A stretch of 64,000 bases of DNA from Spisula solida (lineage: Eukaryota > Mollusca > Bivalvia > Venerida > Mactridae), in the NCBI GenBank assembly GCA_947247005.1, contig OX365952.1, forward strand, positions 31,188,222 to 31,252,221. The letters are read 5' to 3'. The position numbers were made by a program, and so were the translations under genes. The notes beneath the pieces were generated by a model that saw only the letters and a program-made list of their open reading frames with translations, was not told the DNA's origin and did not search any database. This document shows positions 25,598-39,710 of this stretch, piece by piece (position 1 is the stretch's first letter; every line of letters starts with the position of its first letter).

Positions 25598-27265
25598 TTA
25601 ATCTTCTACGACTTGGTCGTCGTAAACACCGTCGTTTCCGTTTCTACTGGTGGTCTGTACTTTCTTCTGCCAGTTGTGCTCGGAGTACCAACGACGGCAG
25701 TAGATTTTCCGCGGCCAGAAATATCGGCTTTCAACTTGATCACAATCAGACTGGTAGATTGTGAGTTTTGCAGCTAAACTGCCACGGTTTGTGTCTATTA
25801 ATTTCACAGCAGCAGGTTCAATGTTTTTGCTTTGCAAAAACTCAAATATCCCAGCCCTGTTAGAGTTGGACGCGATGCCTCCAACATAGTATCGTCGGGT
25901 TCTACGTGATCTTATACTTTCGAACACTGCGTTCGTTTCTTTAGCACTATGTTTCGATATGTTTTCATTCCATGATCCGTATATTGATTCACTTGACTTG
26001 GGGGTTATAGCATTTTCGTTACCACAGGGAAACTGACCGGTATTATGGGTTTCTTGGGGTTCACTAGGCTGTGTTCTGCGGCTAACGTGTACTTCAATGT
26101 TATTGTAAGTGTTGGACTGAAGAGACTTCCGATGGCAGTTCGTATGACTATCGCTCGTAATAATATTAGCTGGGGTTCCTGCATTATCGTGGACATCTGG
26201 TTCTGTGTGTTGTTTACTTATCTCGCTGTGTTCCTCTGTATTGTCCGTTTGTGGAACTGTCACCATCGAATCTTTACGCCTGATTGATTCAAATAGGGAA
26301 GTATCAGAAGTTGACACATTAGACTTGTTGACAGGTGCGCGGTTTGGTGGCGAGACGACAACACTTGCGTAGGTTGGTTTAGAGACAAGGGTTGACTTTG
26401 TTGTCATTTTAAGTTCTGCAATGTCGCATCGAATTGAAGTATGTGTTTGTTTATCGATGTTTCGTAATCTCTTATCTTCTTGGATTGTGTCAGTAAGAAG
26501 GTTTTTCAGAGTTTCAACCTCACTTGTTAGAACGTGTATTTTGTTCTGGTCGTACTGACGTTCTTGTTTCAGCATCGAAACATCTTGTTGCAGGAGCTGA
26601 ATATTCGCCTTCATTTGGGCTAATTCTTGTTGCAGCGATTTATTCATGTTGCTGGTAATGGTTCCGAGTATGGTGTCGTCTTTTGACACTGACTTGACGG
26701 CTGCACGTCTTTTGACAAGAATTTCGTTTAGACATTTGGGATCTCCGTTATTAATGAAGCTTTGCAGAATATAACAGTCAGAAGCATATCGCGTATAGCT
26801 TTCTTCCGATTTTGTCGATCGCCTTTGTATGAGAGATCCTAGTGGACAGTTATTATTGTTTCTAGCACGTTTAAACAATATGCTTCTGTACATGCATATG
26901 TCCTCGTCCCTCTTGTGAGTTAGCGCAACCAATTTTTCTATGTATAAGTCTTTGGCTAAATTATGCAGCACTTCATCTAGGACAAGGAAAAATTCCTGGT
27001 TGCTGATTGGTTGAGATGTTAGGCAGTCGGGCTCGTTAACAGTTATTTGTGTATCATCACATTGCGAATTATTCAGAAGTGTTTCATCGCGAATGATTTG
27101 ACTATCACCCCATTCGCTTGGAAAATGTAGCGACATAGCTGTTAATGTTTCAAAGTCCTTGTTACTACTAGTGTCACTGAATGGAGATGTCAGGTTTTGC
27201 GTTACATACATAGCCCTAGGCATTGAGGGCATTGTGATGTCTGGAGATGAATAATTGCTAGCCAT
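25598..27265 (-). CDS. LINE ORF1 protein (coiled coil plus RRM-like C-terminus)
   Basis: The frame has 555 codons starting at an ATG and is unbroken. Roughly residues 205-265 form a heptad-rich segment (QQELAQMKANIQLLQQ onward), predicted to be a coiled coil for trimer or oligomer assembly. Near residues 455-540 a segment beginning YYVGGIASNSNRAGIFEFL resembles the RRM-like or esterase-free RNA-binding domains found at the end of many LINE ORF1 proteins. The middle is rich in Ser, Thr and Asn and is likely disordered. By family analogy it would bind the element RNA in a ribonucleoprotein particle. It stops 13 bases before the ORF2 ATG, so ORF2 probably depends on reinitiation or a similar mechanism. 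Function is inferred from position and pattern, not from a search. Confidence 0.75.
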   Translation of the reverse strand: MASNYSSPDITMPSMPRAMYVTQNLTSPFSDTSSNKDFETLTAMSLHFPSEWGDSQIIRDETLLNNSQCDDTQITVNEPDCLTSQPISNQEFFLVLDEVLHNLAKDLYIEKLVALTHKRDEDICMYRSILFKRARNNNNCPLGSLIQRRSTKSEESYTRYASDCYILQSFINNGDPKCLNEILVKRRAAVKSVSKDDTILGTITSNMNKSLQQELAQMKANIQLLQQDVSMLKQERQYDQNKIHVLTSEVETLKNLLTDTIQEDKRLRNIDKQTHTSIRCDIAELKMTTKSTLVSKPTYASVVVSPPNRAPVNKSNVSTSDTSLFESIRRKDSMVTVPQTDNTEEHSEISKQHTEPDVHDNAGTPANIITSDSHTNCHRKSLQSNTYNNIEVHVSRRTQPSEPQETHNTGQFPCGNENAITPKSSESIYGSWNENISKHSAKETNAVFESIRSRRTRRYYVGGIASNSNRAGIFEFLQSKNIEPAAVKLIDTNRGSLAAKLTIYQSDCDQVESRYFWPRKIYCRRWYSEHNWQKKVQTTSRNGNDGVYDDQVVED

Positions 27266-28308
27266 TATGCACTCTGTCCACTAATCCGATTAAACCGTTA
27301 TGCCCTGAGGCTATATATAGCCACATTGAGCGTGACCCCTCTTCTACTGGTGGGGTAACAAAATTTGAATTTGAATTCGGGAGATAACAAAAGAGAAATG
27401 TTTATACAGCTTCTATCTCATAGAATAATGCATTTTACTTATATATACGAATCTATTATGATGTCCGTTACCTATATCATTTAGTCCGTATAGTTATAGT
27501 ATCCTCATTTCACCACAATTATCAAAATATCACAATTTGTTATTCCATACAAAAACACACATCCTTCTCAAACCGGAACCGGAAAGCTCATAAGGCATTT
27601 TGTTGCAATGGTGCATATTACGAAAAAAGGTGAAGTATCACATGTTCAAATAGCTGATACTATAACGAATCTAGCGACAAAAATCGTAGTTTAGTAGCCT
27701 GGACACTACTCGTATAAACATTGAACAGTCATTCTGTTAACATTATAATCCATGTATATAATACCCAATACTCTCCGGACCGGATAACCAAGAACGAATA
27801 TGTATTGTTAAATTAATATAAATCGCAGGGGTCGAATGGAACTAACAAGTAAAAATGAATCAAGTAAAACAGTACCTGTACTATTGTTATATCCGCCTTT
27901 CTGTTCACAATTACTTCATGGAATTACACACACAAAGTACTAGACACACACTGGAGCTACTATTACAATGAACAAATCCATTACACCGTGAAATTGTCAA
28001 TGACGCACCGACTAGTTTCGCTTGGTTTACTTTCAATTGAAAACTTCATCGACTTCCACACAATCATGTACAGCAAAACAAATAGTTCGAGTGACATTGA
28101 AGTTAACATGTATAACAATACAGCTTTAAAGTTTAGAAAGACTGATTCTCTTGATTTGTCACTATTCGCAATTTACCCATTAATAATAGTTTATGTAAAA
28201 AGACTTGTTTACAACATAAGAAGCTTTTAAAGTATCATGCGAAAATATCATGGCTGTTGGAAACTTTCTGGTTTATAAATGTCACGGGTAGAAACCGTAC
28301 ACCGTATA

Positions 28309-28728
28309 CAGGGTAGCAATACCACGTGGCTTTTGGCTACAGTTACAAGTAGAAATTTGTAATTATTGGAACACAAATATAGCCATAAGTATTTTATTTC
28401 TTCATCGATTTCTATAAAATATAAGCCACGCTAAGGGGAAAAGTACTTGCTTTCCGTGAAATATGAGATCTTTTTCAGCAGTTTTACCGATTTTCCATTA
28501 CCCTGTGAAATCTACACGTTCCACGGTTTCACAAGGTAATGGACAAAACGACACAGCCGCTGAAAAAGACTTTATATTTCATGAATAGCAAATAATGTTC
28601 CCCTTAGCGTGGCGTATATTTCATCGAAATCCATGAAGAAATAAAATACTTATGGCTTTTTTATTTTCCAATGTTTACAAATTTCTTCTTGTAACTGTAG
28701 TCAAAAGTCACGTGGTATTGCTACACTG
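28309..28728. mobile_element. 420-bp foldback MITE, copy B
   Basis: Identical by eye to the element at 18429-18848, with the same flanking GTATA. It was carried along in the 4.1-kb duplication and is not an independent insertion. Confidence 0.85.
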
Positions 28729-29396
28729 GTATATAGCCCCCCTCTTCGCAGTAAAAGTGGAAATCGATTTCGGACGACGGTAAGTTTTCAATGATTTTTC
28801 TGTAAATATTTATGTGATCCACTTGAAGTGAACAAATTTAAGCAGCGGAATGTTTATTTCAAAGCCCCAATGTGGTCATTTCCTCTGATCTTTCCTTATT
28901 TCTTGACAAGCAGCATCGAAAAGTATCACTGTTGAAGGACAATGCAGAAAAACGTACATTTTCCTTTTATTATAGCTAAAGTATGCGTTTCCAATGACAC
29001 TGTATAGATTTAAACTTTTACCTGTTATGTTCTTCACCTATGATTAAACCCTCATTAGTTAACACCAACTGACAAGCATGCAATTGAAGAAAAACAACAT
29101 TGTCTTGTGTACTGTACGGCATCTAGCCTTTCACTGTACCGTATCTAGTTTTTTCATCTAGCCACTGTACGGGGTTTAGTGGGGTGTACGGTATCTAGTA
29201 ATTATATTATTTTGGCTTTTTTGAATGAATACATGACAGTTTTTATTGTATGTTTTGTATTCAAATTGTGTTAATATCGATTATTTGTCACAAACAGTAC
29301 GTATTTATAATAAAACACGGTTGTCTGTGACAATGACAACGTTTACCAGCTTTGTGCATCGATACATTGTCGTACATAAAAAATATCATAAGTACA

Positions 29397-29586
<190 letters not shown>

Positions 29587-29849
29587 ATATAATCCTATTT
29601 CATTAGAAATAAAACATATATTAAATTAATATACAGATATATAAAAAAATGCGAAAGGAGTAATTAATATTCAATAATTCAATTAAAAAACCCATTGCAT
29701 TTCACTTTTTGAGGTGTATAACAATCGTTGTCACAACGTTTTTTATACCCTTGAAGAGCCTTGTATTAAACTATGGAATGGAGTTTTCATTACTCATTTT
29801 TTAATTTATACGTTCTGGTGACGAACTTCATTCTTTTCTTGTATATATA

Positions 29850-31281
29850 CGTGGGGTGATCAAAAAGAAATGAGACACACACTTTAAAATGACAATCAAT
29901 ACTGATACAAACAAGAAAAGTTGTATGCCTATAACAAAATATACACTCTTTCTGTCTGCTGAGTTTCATAAATATTCATTTATTACTTGAATATATATCA
30001 GCAGTTTTACAGACTCGCCGCAAACAATTGAAGTCAATGACGTCATGTACGTAAACGGTTAAAACTATTCGAACGTCACATTGCTCCAATAAATCGCTCA
30101 TATCTCTTTACGTATTGCATAAATTTACCATGTATTCAGTATTTATCAAGAAAGAGTTTGTTTGTATAAAAACATTTCATTTGAATTAAAACATCAAGAA
30201 TATGTTAAATAATTATTCGATCATTCTCATTCTAAAGGCGGCTTCTGTGTATGGTGTCCGTTTTGGCGAGTGACGTTCAAAATTGACCGCTCATCTAATG
30301 CATTTCCGTCAAAAACATTTTGTATTATTACCCCTCACTTTTATCGTAATGTTAATTTCCCATTGACAAACAGGTAGTATTCTTACTATTACGATCAAGC
30401 GGATCAATATACCACGTGATTGAACATTTTTTTACTGTCAGCAGGGTGATAGTACTTTTTTGACAGTACTTTTTTGTCACGTGACATTTTCTTTCTAAAA
30501 CCAATATGAACTCTTTGGTGGCTACTTATCATTTCTTCAAATTCTTCCACATGTGAGCTCTGCTAAATTAAATTGCATAAAATAATTTCTTGGTTTACAG
30601 TAGATAATCGCTGAAAAAAGTTTGGGGTAATAAAATAAATAACACATAGCTTCGAGGGTGACAGTAAAAATGTCAGCCCTCGAAAAGAACTGTTACCCGC
30701 GGCCTTCGGCCTTGGGTAACAGTACTTTCCTCAGGCTGACATTTTTACTGTCACACTCGAAGCTATGTGTTATTTATATACTAACGATATATAAGTATAC
30801 TTCCGACAGACTTCTCTCTCGATGCCAGTTTCATCCTTTTAAATGTTTGTTCAGACTTTCTCCTTGTTTGTGATAAAACTATATTTTCAAGCTATGATTA
30901 TTCGCAGAAATATGACGTGGTTTTCGATTCGGTACTGTTAATTTACACGTCATATATTTAAAACAAGCACACTTACATCAAAACCGTTTTAATCCACAAT
31001 TAGTCAATGTTTTGACGTTAGATGTCCAGTTCATTTGACAAATGTTGCAGGAATAGTTAATACAATATTAGTCATATGCTTTTCCATATCATACGGCGAA
31101 AACTGACTCCGTTTTGATGTGCGGCGACATATAGCGCGACACCTTATAGTTAACGTTATATAAATAAATCACTACTTATAGTAGAACATTATATTTCACA
31201 CGTACAAATCGGCATTAAATGAACCTAAACGAATATGATATTTTTATAGCATTTGTCTCATTTCTTTTTGATCACCTCACG
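29850..31281. mobile_element. Mariner-type MITE, 1.43 kb, copy B
   Basis: The duplicate of the element at 19994-21425, with the same TA-flanked inverted repeats and the internal nested hairpin at 30635-30777. Confidence 0.85.
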
Positions 31282-31680
31282 TATATAACTAACATAAATA
31301 ATATAAATTGACGAACTTACCCAAGTTTCCATCCCATGACTACATACATTTATGTATTTACAGTATTTTTTGCATCAACTAGCGGCAGGCGGTTATACTA
31401 TAACTGTAACTGTATATATCCGGGTGTTTTATTGCTCCTCCCAGCATGGCGCATAGATTTAAGATAAGATAGTGCAACCTATTAAGATCGATACAATACA
31501 TGTACGCGTATGCATATTTATCGATTAGTGAAAGTTATACATGTATATAGTAACTGGTACTTGTTGAGATTTAAATTTTGGAATTTAACTTGATAAAGAT
31601 AATTTATATGATTATATGATTTCAAAATACTCGATTATATAATTATGTTATTAATTAAGCCATGTCTAATTTTATTCTAT

Positions 31681-32069
31681 GAGTATATACATGTAGTATT
31701 TTCTGTAAAAAATAGTTGTTTTATAAACTAGTAACAAATGCTGATGTCTTTTCGAAGTGAAATGTTAGCGCTTTTAGAGAACGCGAAAACTACTGGCCAC
31801 ATATAGAATGTTAAAATTACCCGATAGTTATTTCTTAGTCATATCCATCGACTTTGCCTTTAATAATGTCTAGATTTGAATAATTACAATTCGATTATGT
31901 ATCAAAAAAATAGCACGATTTACGAGTAGTTACATATTCTGCAAAAGTTCATGGTTGATAATAATGCTACATCCGGATCATGTTCGGATCCCTGGCACTG
32001 AATTTAGTCGCGCGCATTAATTAGTCGTAACTCGTTAACTATATCATATTTATATTAAGCATGCACTTG
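31681..32069. other. Anonymous AT-rich DNA
   Basis: Unique flank to the right of repeat copy B. No gene or element was recognised. Confidence 0.4.
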
Positions 32070-32350
32070 TCTTGAGCGTTCAATTTTGCTAATCGAATGA
32101 ATATAGCAAACTGGACCCGTGTATCCGTATAAGGCAATCATCTGGTTTAAGCAACCAATGTTGTTATGTGATTGAATACAGCCTGATTGACCCGTGTATC
32201 CGTATCAAGCAACCACTGTTTTAAGCGTCCAATGTCGTTATGTGATTGAATATCGCAAGATGGACCCATGTAATCGTATCAAGCAACCATCTGTTTTAAG
32301 CGTCCAATGTTGTTTAGTGATTGAATACAGCCAGCTTGATCCGTGATCAT
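32070..32350 (+). repeat. 75-bp tandem repeat, about 3.7 copies
   Basis: Units carrying GACCCGTGTATCCGTAT, then AGCAACCA, then TTATGTGATTGAATA recur at 32114, 32189, 32263 and 32338, a period of 74-75 bases with moderate divergence. Confidence 0.85.
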
Positions 32351-33905
32351 AAAACTGTGCTCGTGCTACACTCAATGTGTAACTTGATTTACTGATTTAC
32401 ATTGTAACAATTAAGAATATAGTTTAAACTTTCACAAAATGCATGGATCAATTTATTACATGCGTACTTCCAAACAAATAGCTAAAGATTATTTATTTTT
32501 CACGATAAAACCTTATGTTTCAATGCTTGCGATTTTTCTACAATAAAATTAATAGTCTAAGAATAGTATATATAGTGAATTCAATTTGTATTTTATTTAA
32601 TAATATTATGGCATTGCCTTGTAATCGCATATGGCAGATATTGGCAATTTTCAAGAAAAGTGTAAATCTTATACTCTGACAAATGTTGGACTTCTTCATT
32701 GTTATTTCTCACCTGCGCGAATTATAATTTTACTACAATATACACTGGATATAATAACTCAAGACTTATTAAATGCAGTTATTCAACAAATGATACATCT
32801 ACACATACAATTATTTATTAGTCAATATAAACGGCACTTCAATTGTACTTAAACATATCATTAATAATATATACATGTGCAAATGTACATGAATGTTGTC
32901 CGCAGCTGTTACTATTTTTGCTTAACGCGAATTAAATCAACCCATATAATACAAAATCTTCGATCTAAAAATCATAATCTAGCAAACATGAAATGTATAG
33001 CAGTTTTATAACCCCTCAGGCGAATGTATAATTACACCGCATGCTGAGACGATCGCAGCGGGAAGGGCAATATAACAATTAACCGGGTTCTTACGTAATC
33101 TGTATCGGTAAAAAATGAAACGAAAAAATGGTATTTTTTCCAAAAAAACATCAAAAAGGACCAAAATATTTTTAAAATAAATTCTTACAAATTACATCAC
33201 TGGAAAGATCATTTATTTTCCTAAACGAAGCCGTTCGCATACAGATGATGTGATTTTTATTAAAATAATAAACGACCTGACAGTGTAACGACTACTTCCA
33301 ATTCCTTCTTTGTCTATATGAATGAAAGTGACTATAAAAAACATTAAACAGAACCAAAATGTGTTTATTTTATTTTATCCAAATTAAGACTTAATCATTA
33401 AACTTAATCACCCCATTCGCATACGGTCGATAGTTATAACGGTTATTAATTTATAAGCGTTTTTCTATATCTCCCCTCTATAACTCTATATAGATCTGAG
33501 CGTCTTATCGGTCGCTGTTCATGGGACTCAAAGTTGGACACGATTAGTAATAATCATTTCTCAATCTCATTTAAATCAAATCCATATAACGCTTCGCTAC
33601 TTTACACTGATATATAGGCTATAGGGTGTCATGTCGAAGTGACCTTTCAATCATCCAATCAAAACGTTACTTTCACAAATCTGAAAGTGTACAGGTGGCT
33701 AGCCTTGCCCAAGCTTTTATGTTTGTATTGCAATTGAGATATGTTCTTGTGCATATTATTTTAATATCACTGGTGACGATATATTCTGTAACTTATAGCT
33801 ATTTCTTGATCTCTACTGAACATGAAAATGGGTTTAGCTCAAGTAATATAATTATTTCTTTGGATGTTTTCACTGCAATACACGGCATGAAAAAACGGAT
33901 TTAAG
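32351..33905. other. Anonymous AT-rich DNA
   Basis: No gene was recognised. Open frames at 32631-32852 and 33626-33904 (plus strand) lack domains and splice context. Confidence 0.4.
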
Positions 33906-34130
33906 TGCAAATAATATTTTATTATATTTACTTTTATTTGGAATTTCACAAAAACGTCAAATTTAAGTCATTTATTTTCCGTATATTAAATAAATTTAAT
34001 TTGTAAATTTAATCGCAAATAATACTATATTATCTTTCCGTTTATTTGGAATTTAACAAAAACGTCCATATTTAAGTCCGTATATTATCTAAATTTTATT
34101 TATTTATATATTCACAAATAATACTAGTAC
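33906..34130 (+). repeat. Two-copy direct repeat, about 107 bp
   Basis: Two adjacent units share GCAAATAATA, TTTATTTGGAATTT, ACAAAAACGTC and TTTAAGTC blocks in the same order, starting near 33907 and 34014. Confidence 0.65.
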
Positions 34131-34554
34131 ATGCATCCAACTAGATTCGCGTTTAGTTTACATGTAGATCTCCAAATTTTATTTCACAAATTTTAAAATT
34201 AGAAGAATTTCCATAATTGTTTTATTACCCCCCCTTGAATGAAGATATTAGTAAAATTTGTATATATCTTTTCCTTGCCGTTAAATATACTTTAAATACT
34301 AATCAAACCGTTAAGTAGTTTAATAGTGAACTAGTGTATGTGTAACATCTTAAAATTCTACTTTATATTTGCTCATGAACATTGAAAAAGAAGCAGCATA
34401 TATAGCTAACATAAAACATATGGTTATATATTGGAAAGTGCTCAAATAATTATTTTATTGCTTACTGCTCTACTATAAAACTGCTCTACTACTGAGCGGT
34501 TTCTTGTCTTATTTGTACAATATGTGCAGACTAAATTTTATTAAAAACAAAAAA

Positions 34555-34855
34555 ATATATTTCATCAACTTTAAATGCAACTTAAATTTCAAATTTAAGT
34601 TAAAATTTAATCGCATTTAAGTTTGCGTTTATATTGCATAAACGTGCATTTTAATCCCATTTATATTCTATATTTAATCACCTTTAAATGCAACTTAAAT
34701 GTGACTTAAACTTGTAGGAATAATTCGACTTAAATGTAGTATTAAACTTAACTTAAATATGGAATTTAATAGCTACTTTTTTCTGATTAAATGTATTTAA
34801 ATTCCGAATATAATTAAATTTAAGTTAAGTTTAATAGTAAATTAAACGTAATATT
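34555..34855. repeat. AT-rich field of CTTAAAT-type motifs
   Basis: About 300 bases are dominated by repeated (A)CTTAAAT and its inverse ATTTAAG(T), with TTTAAATGCAACTTAAAT occurring twice. There is no fixed period, so it looks like a degenerate, partly palindromic satellite remnant. Confidence 0.5.
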
Positions 34856-35196
34856 TCATGCTGTGATAGTTGTCTCCTTTGCATATTCCGGTCATCAGAA
34901 TGTAATTGTTCGTACTAGTTTAACTGTAACATACTGCCTTTTTATCTTTTATACTTTTAACACTTATAACATACTTATTTCTTTAATAAGTGTTTGCTTT
35001 GACAGCGCCACCCGGTAGTCGGATGTTTGATGCAGATGTATTTTGGTCTCAGCAAAATTAATCACTAGAACTGGTGCCAGTCTAATAAGTGGCCTACAAA
35101 CTCACTGACTCACAGCATGGGAGAGAGGTCATTCAAACACGACCTGCTACAGAGTGTAGTCAGATCCTAACAGCGTAGCTAAATGTTAGGGTCAGA
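34856..35196. other. Anonymous DNA
   Basis: No gene or defined element was recognised between the AT-rich field and the inverted copy of the 18.4-19.0 kb module. Confidence 0.35.
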
Positions 35197-35388
35197 GGAA
35201 ATGACCACATTGAGGCTCTGAAATAAACATTCCGCTGCTTAAATGTGTTCACTTTAAGTGGATCACATAAATATTTACAGAATAATCATTGTACACTTAC
35301 CGTCGTCCGAAATCGATTCCCACTTTTACTTTCGTTTTCATGCGAGGTAGGGTGTTATATCCGGTGTACGGTGTCTACCCGTGAATGT
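35197..35388 (-). repeat. Inverted copy of a module of the 4.1-kb repeat, lacking the MITE
   Basis: On the minus strand this matches 18400-18428 plus 18854-19008 (CGGGTAGACACCGTACACCG, then AATCGATTTCGG, CAGCGGAATGTTTATTTC). The MITE seen at 18429-18848 is absent here, leaving one copy of the target (GGATATA). Both versions contain CGACGGTAAGT, which resembles a splice donor. Confidence 0.8.
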
Positions 35389-35483
35389 ATTTATGTTTAA
35401 ACATAAACCAATTAAGAATAGTGCAGAGAAATTGGCGTGATCCTCTTACCTTCTATTTAACCATAACTCAACAACTGAAATAA

Positions 35484-35640
35484 TGCAGTGAGAGGACATA
35501 CCACGTGGTATGTGACGTAATTTTTGGCTAAGAACGCAAGTAAAATATGTCGACAAAAAGTTTTTTTATTATTTTACCGATTTAAACGAGACATCTTCGA
35601 CGTTCAAGCCGAGAATTAGTGCTATCCACGGCATAAACTG
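35484..35640 (+). repeat. Dispersed repeat with perfect 18-bp palindrome, copy 2
   Basis: Contains ACATACCACGTGGTATGT, then GACGTAATTTTTGGCTAAGA and a CGACGTTCAAGCCGAGAA end block. It has the same organisation as the copies at 8.3 and 58.1 kb. Confidence 0.6.
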
Positions 35641-36555
35641 AAGTCATAAACATATGTCAAGTAACGGCGTAAAAAAGTCAAATACGGCAATGTAATGTAG
35701 GCACACAAAGCATGCCTTTCTTGGGGTTTTAACCAGTGCGAGTTGAACGTACTCTTAGTCAATTAGAGTTTATTAAGGTAACGGACTATAATCTAAGGTG
35801 ATATTGAGCATGCTTTTTCAAAAGCATTTTATTCTTAAAATTGAAATGTGTAGGATACAATAAGCAAACTATTATGATGCACTATATTTACCCTTGAAGT
35901 TAAACAAAAAATAAATATCAATAAAATGAATTTATTGAAGCATGACAGCACTTTCATTACAAATCTTACTCGTTCACAAACAAAGTCAACATGACACTAA
36001 GAGTCAAAGTTTGTTGTTGCAGACATAGTCAATAGTATAAGGAACAAACTCTTATAAAGAAATAATAATGAAACGTATTTATGAACTTGTATCATGCAAA
36101 ACTTCAATGACCTTGCAAACCGAAAGTAGAGAAATGAAATGTTTCTTGAAAATCTTTTAAAGGATACATTTTCAGTCAAAAACTAAATAAGAGTTTGTTC
36201 CCTGGAGTTAGAATGTAAGCATGTTATGCATTTTAGCTCATGACATTTGTCAATTTGTGTGTTTGTGAACGAGTTCTGAAAGGCACACACATTCTTTGAA
36301 ACAAGCTATTTTAAAAGGGTGGCCCTTTTTAACGAGTTGTAAGTGTAATGTTACAGTGATAGTACACATACAATACAAGTCTGTTTGCTTAAGCCCTTTA
36401 ATTTTCTTTAAAAAATAAAATTACTGTTTAACACCCCCTCCCACTTTTGTTATCACTCCGTCCCCTTAAACGTCTTCTTTATGGGCAAGTATGACCACGA
36501 TCACAACGCTCCCTTACGTAATTGAACGTCGGGTAATTTTTGCTCGGTTTATGTA
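35641..36555. other. Anonymous DNA, no gene recognised
   Basis: AT-rich sequence with no supported gene, repeat or splice pair. Confidence 0.4.
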
Positions 36556-37320
<765 letters not shown>

Positions 37321-37847
37321 GTGTCCTGCGCGAATTCATGATTCCGGGAAAGTCTGAAAGGTAAGTCTGATCTAGTCGAATGTCGTACTTTTCAAGGATG
37401 TTCATGAACTCTTACTTAATTATACATACTTGCACCCGATGAGAAATAAGACGTCAGACTGTATGTCGTACAGAGATAATGATATTGGTATTATCGAATT
37501 TCTAATCTGGCGGAATCGTACGGTAGTGGAGTGGTAGATTACTTAAGTAATTACGGCTGGAAACCTTCACCATGACTGAACATATTTCAAGGTTGGGGAA
37601 ACAATTATAGACGGCAATAAAATAGTTATTTTCAGGAATTATCTCACATAAAATACTATTTCATTATAAAGTATTTATCAATCAATTAATGCAATGATGG
37701 TGTACAGTATATTGCATACACCGTATATTCACTTGAACTACCTATATATACGTACTTTGGTATTGAAATGTCAAATCGGAAGTTGATACAGAATCATGCA
37801 TTTGAAGTACCATTGTATTTTGTCCGTATATTGTCTGGCCTTTGTAA
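37321..37847. other. Anonymous DNA
   Basis: No supported gene or repeat between the pearl-like element and the inverted repeat beginning at 37848. Confidence 0.35.
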
Positions 37848-38209
37848 CCACAGGTAACTGTATCATTAATAAAGAGTAAACAAAAAATACTTTTTTTATA
37901 AAATTTATAATATCTACGATAATATATATTTTATAAATTTTTTTTTTTCTCTTTATCAATGATACAGTTACCTGTGTTTGTGACCCGGCGCTTTCGCCAG
38001 TTTACAAGTTTATTTGGTAACAATCAACAAATGTATATAGTCCGCTGATGATATTACTTACCTATGTTTACAAATGAAAATGGAAGTTAAATGCATTTTC
38101 GATGTTCATTTTTGTTCAATCTTGTGCATATTCACTTATAATGATATACTCGGTCAGTCGACCGTGCAGTGTTTATATCATGCTGTTTGTTGACTGATTC
38201 GTCTAGAGT

Positions 38210-38991
38210 TATCTCCGGCGAACTATACTTCTTCTAGGGTTGTCTCCGGCGAACTATACTTCTTCTAGGGTTATCTCAGGCGAACTATACTTCTTCTAGG
38301 GTTATCTCCGGCGAACTATACTTCTTCTAGGGTTATCTCCGGCGAACTATACTTCTTCTAGGGTTATCTCAGGCGAACTATACTTCTTCTAGGGTTATCT
38401 CCGGCGAACTATACTTCTTCTAGGGTTATCTCAGGCGAACTATACTTCTTCTAGGGTTGTCTCCGGCGAACTATACTTCTTCTAGGGTTATCTCCGGCGA
38501 ACTATACTTCTTCTAGGGTTATCTCCGGCGAACTATACTTCTAGGGTTATCTCAGGCGAACTATACTTCTTCTAGGGTTATCTCCGGCGAACTATACTTC
38601 TTCTAGTGTTGTCTCCGGCGAACTATACTTCTTCTAGGGTTATCTCAGGCGAACTATACTTCTTCTAGGGTTATCTCAGGCGAACTATACTTCTTCTAGG
38701 GTTATCTCCGGCGAACTATACTTCTTCTAGGGTTATCTCCGGCGAACTATACTTCTAGGGTTATCTCAGGCGAACTATACTTCTTCTAGGGTTATCTCCG
38801 GCGAACTATACTTCTTCTAGGGTTATCTCCGGCGAACTATACTTCTTCTAGGGTTATCTCCGGCGAACTATACTTCTAGGGTTATCTCAGGCGAACTATA
38901 CTTCTAGGGTTATCTCAGGCGAACTATACTTCTTCTAGGGTTATCTCAGGCGAACTATACTTCTTCTAGGGTTATCTCCGGCGAACTATAC
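38210..38991 (+). repeat. 31-bp minisatellite, 26 copies
   Basis: Twenty-six occurrences of GGCGAACTATACTTC, mostly in a 31-base unit ending TTCTAGGGTTATCTC(C/A). Several units are 28 bases because one TTC is missing. The variants (CTCCGG versus CTCAGG, GTTATC versus GTTGTC) are interspersed and divergence is very low, which points to recent expansion. Confidence 0.97.
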
Positions 38992-39398
38992 GATGATATA
39001 TGAGGCGAACAAGATACATGAATACAATACTGAAGAATTCTCCTCAAGCGGGTATCGATTGAAAAATCAATAATCAAGGGACGCTAGTGCTACAGTGTGT
39101 CTTTCGTCACGCTTTACTTCCCTTGTCGATTATCGATTAAGGACATTGGTGTTTGATGTTGACAGGTTTAAGTGCAGACAGGCGTTATAAAAACGAACAC
39201 GAATACGAAGTTAATTTTGCATAAAGCATAATACAATGCTTATTACAAAATAACAGAGACGAATAACGGTGTTTATATTGTAGTGTAAAAATAAAAGTAT
39301 TCTGACGATATTAATTATTTCTCTATTAATTTATTTCCATTTCCCTCTTGTTGTGTTTAATATGCATGTGCACAATTTGTGTTTGACTATAATAGTTC

Positions 39399-39710
39399 CA
39401 GTGTAGCAATACCACGTGGCTTTGGCTACAGTTACAAGAAGAAATTTGTAAACATTGGAACACAAATATAGCCATAAGTAATTTATTTCCTCATCGATTT
39501 CTATAAAATTTTACCGATTTTTCCATTACCATGTGAAACCTACACATTCAACGGTTTCACAAGGTAATGGACAAAACGGCACAGCCGCTGAAAAAGATTT
39601 TATATTTCATGGAAAGCTAACAATTGTCCCCTTAGCGTGGCGTATATTTCATATAAATCGATGAAGAAATAAATTACTTATGGCTTTTTTATTTTCCAAT
39701 GTTTACACCC
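39399..39710 (+). mobile_element. Truncated GTGTAGCAATACC-family MITE
   Basis: It begins CAGTGTAGCAATACCACGTG and follows the 18.4-kb element, but with an internal deletion of about 80 bases after CTATAAAAT. It loses homology near 39708, before the right terminus. Confidence 0.7.

Larger units (their letters stand above)
21825..27589 (-). mobile_element. Non-LTR (LINE) retrotransposon, near full length
   Basis: This 5765-base element lies exactly between the two 4.1-kb direct repeats. Read on the minus strand it has a 5' leader of about 325 bases, ORF1 (27265-25598), ORF2 (25584-22054) and a 3' UTR of about 230 bases ending shortly after an AATAAA at 21838-21833, without a long poly-A tail. 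It belongs to the group with an apurinic-type endonuclease and no RNase H. The clade was not assigned. One nonsense codon in ORF2 is the only disabling lesion seen, so it is a recent insertion. Confidence 0.85.

Noticed and set aside
38210..38991. CRISPR-like array
   Set aside because: The units are contiguous with no unique spacers and the genome is eukaryotic, so it is a minisatellite.
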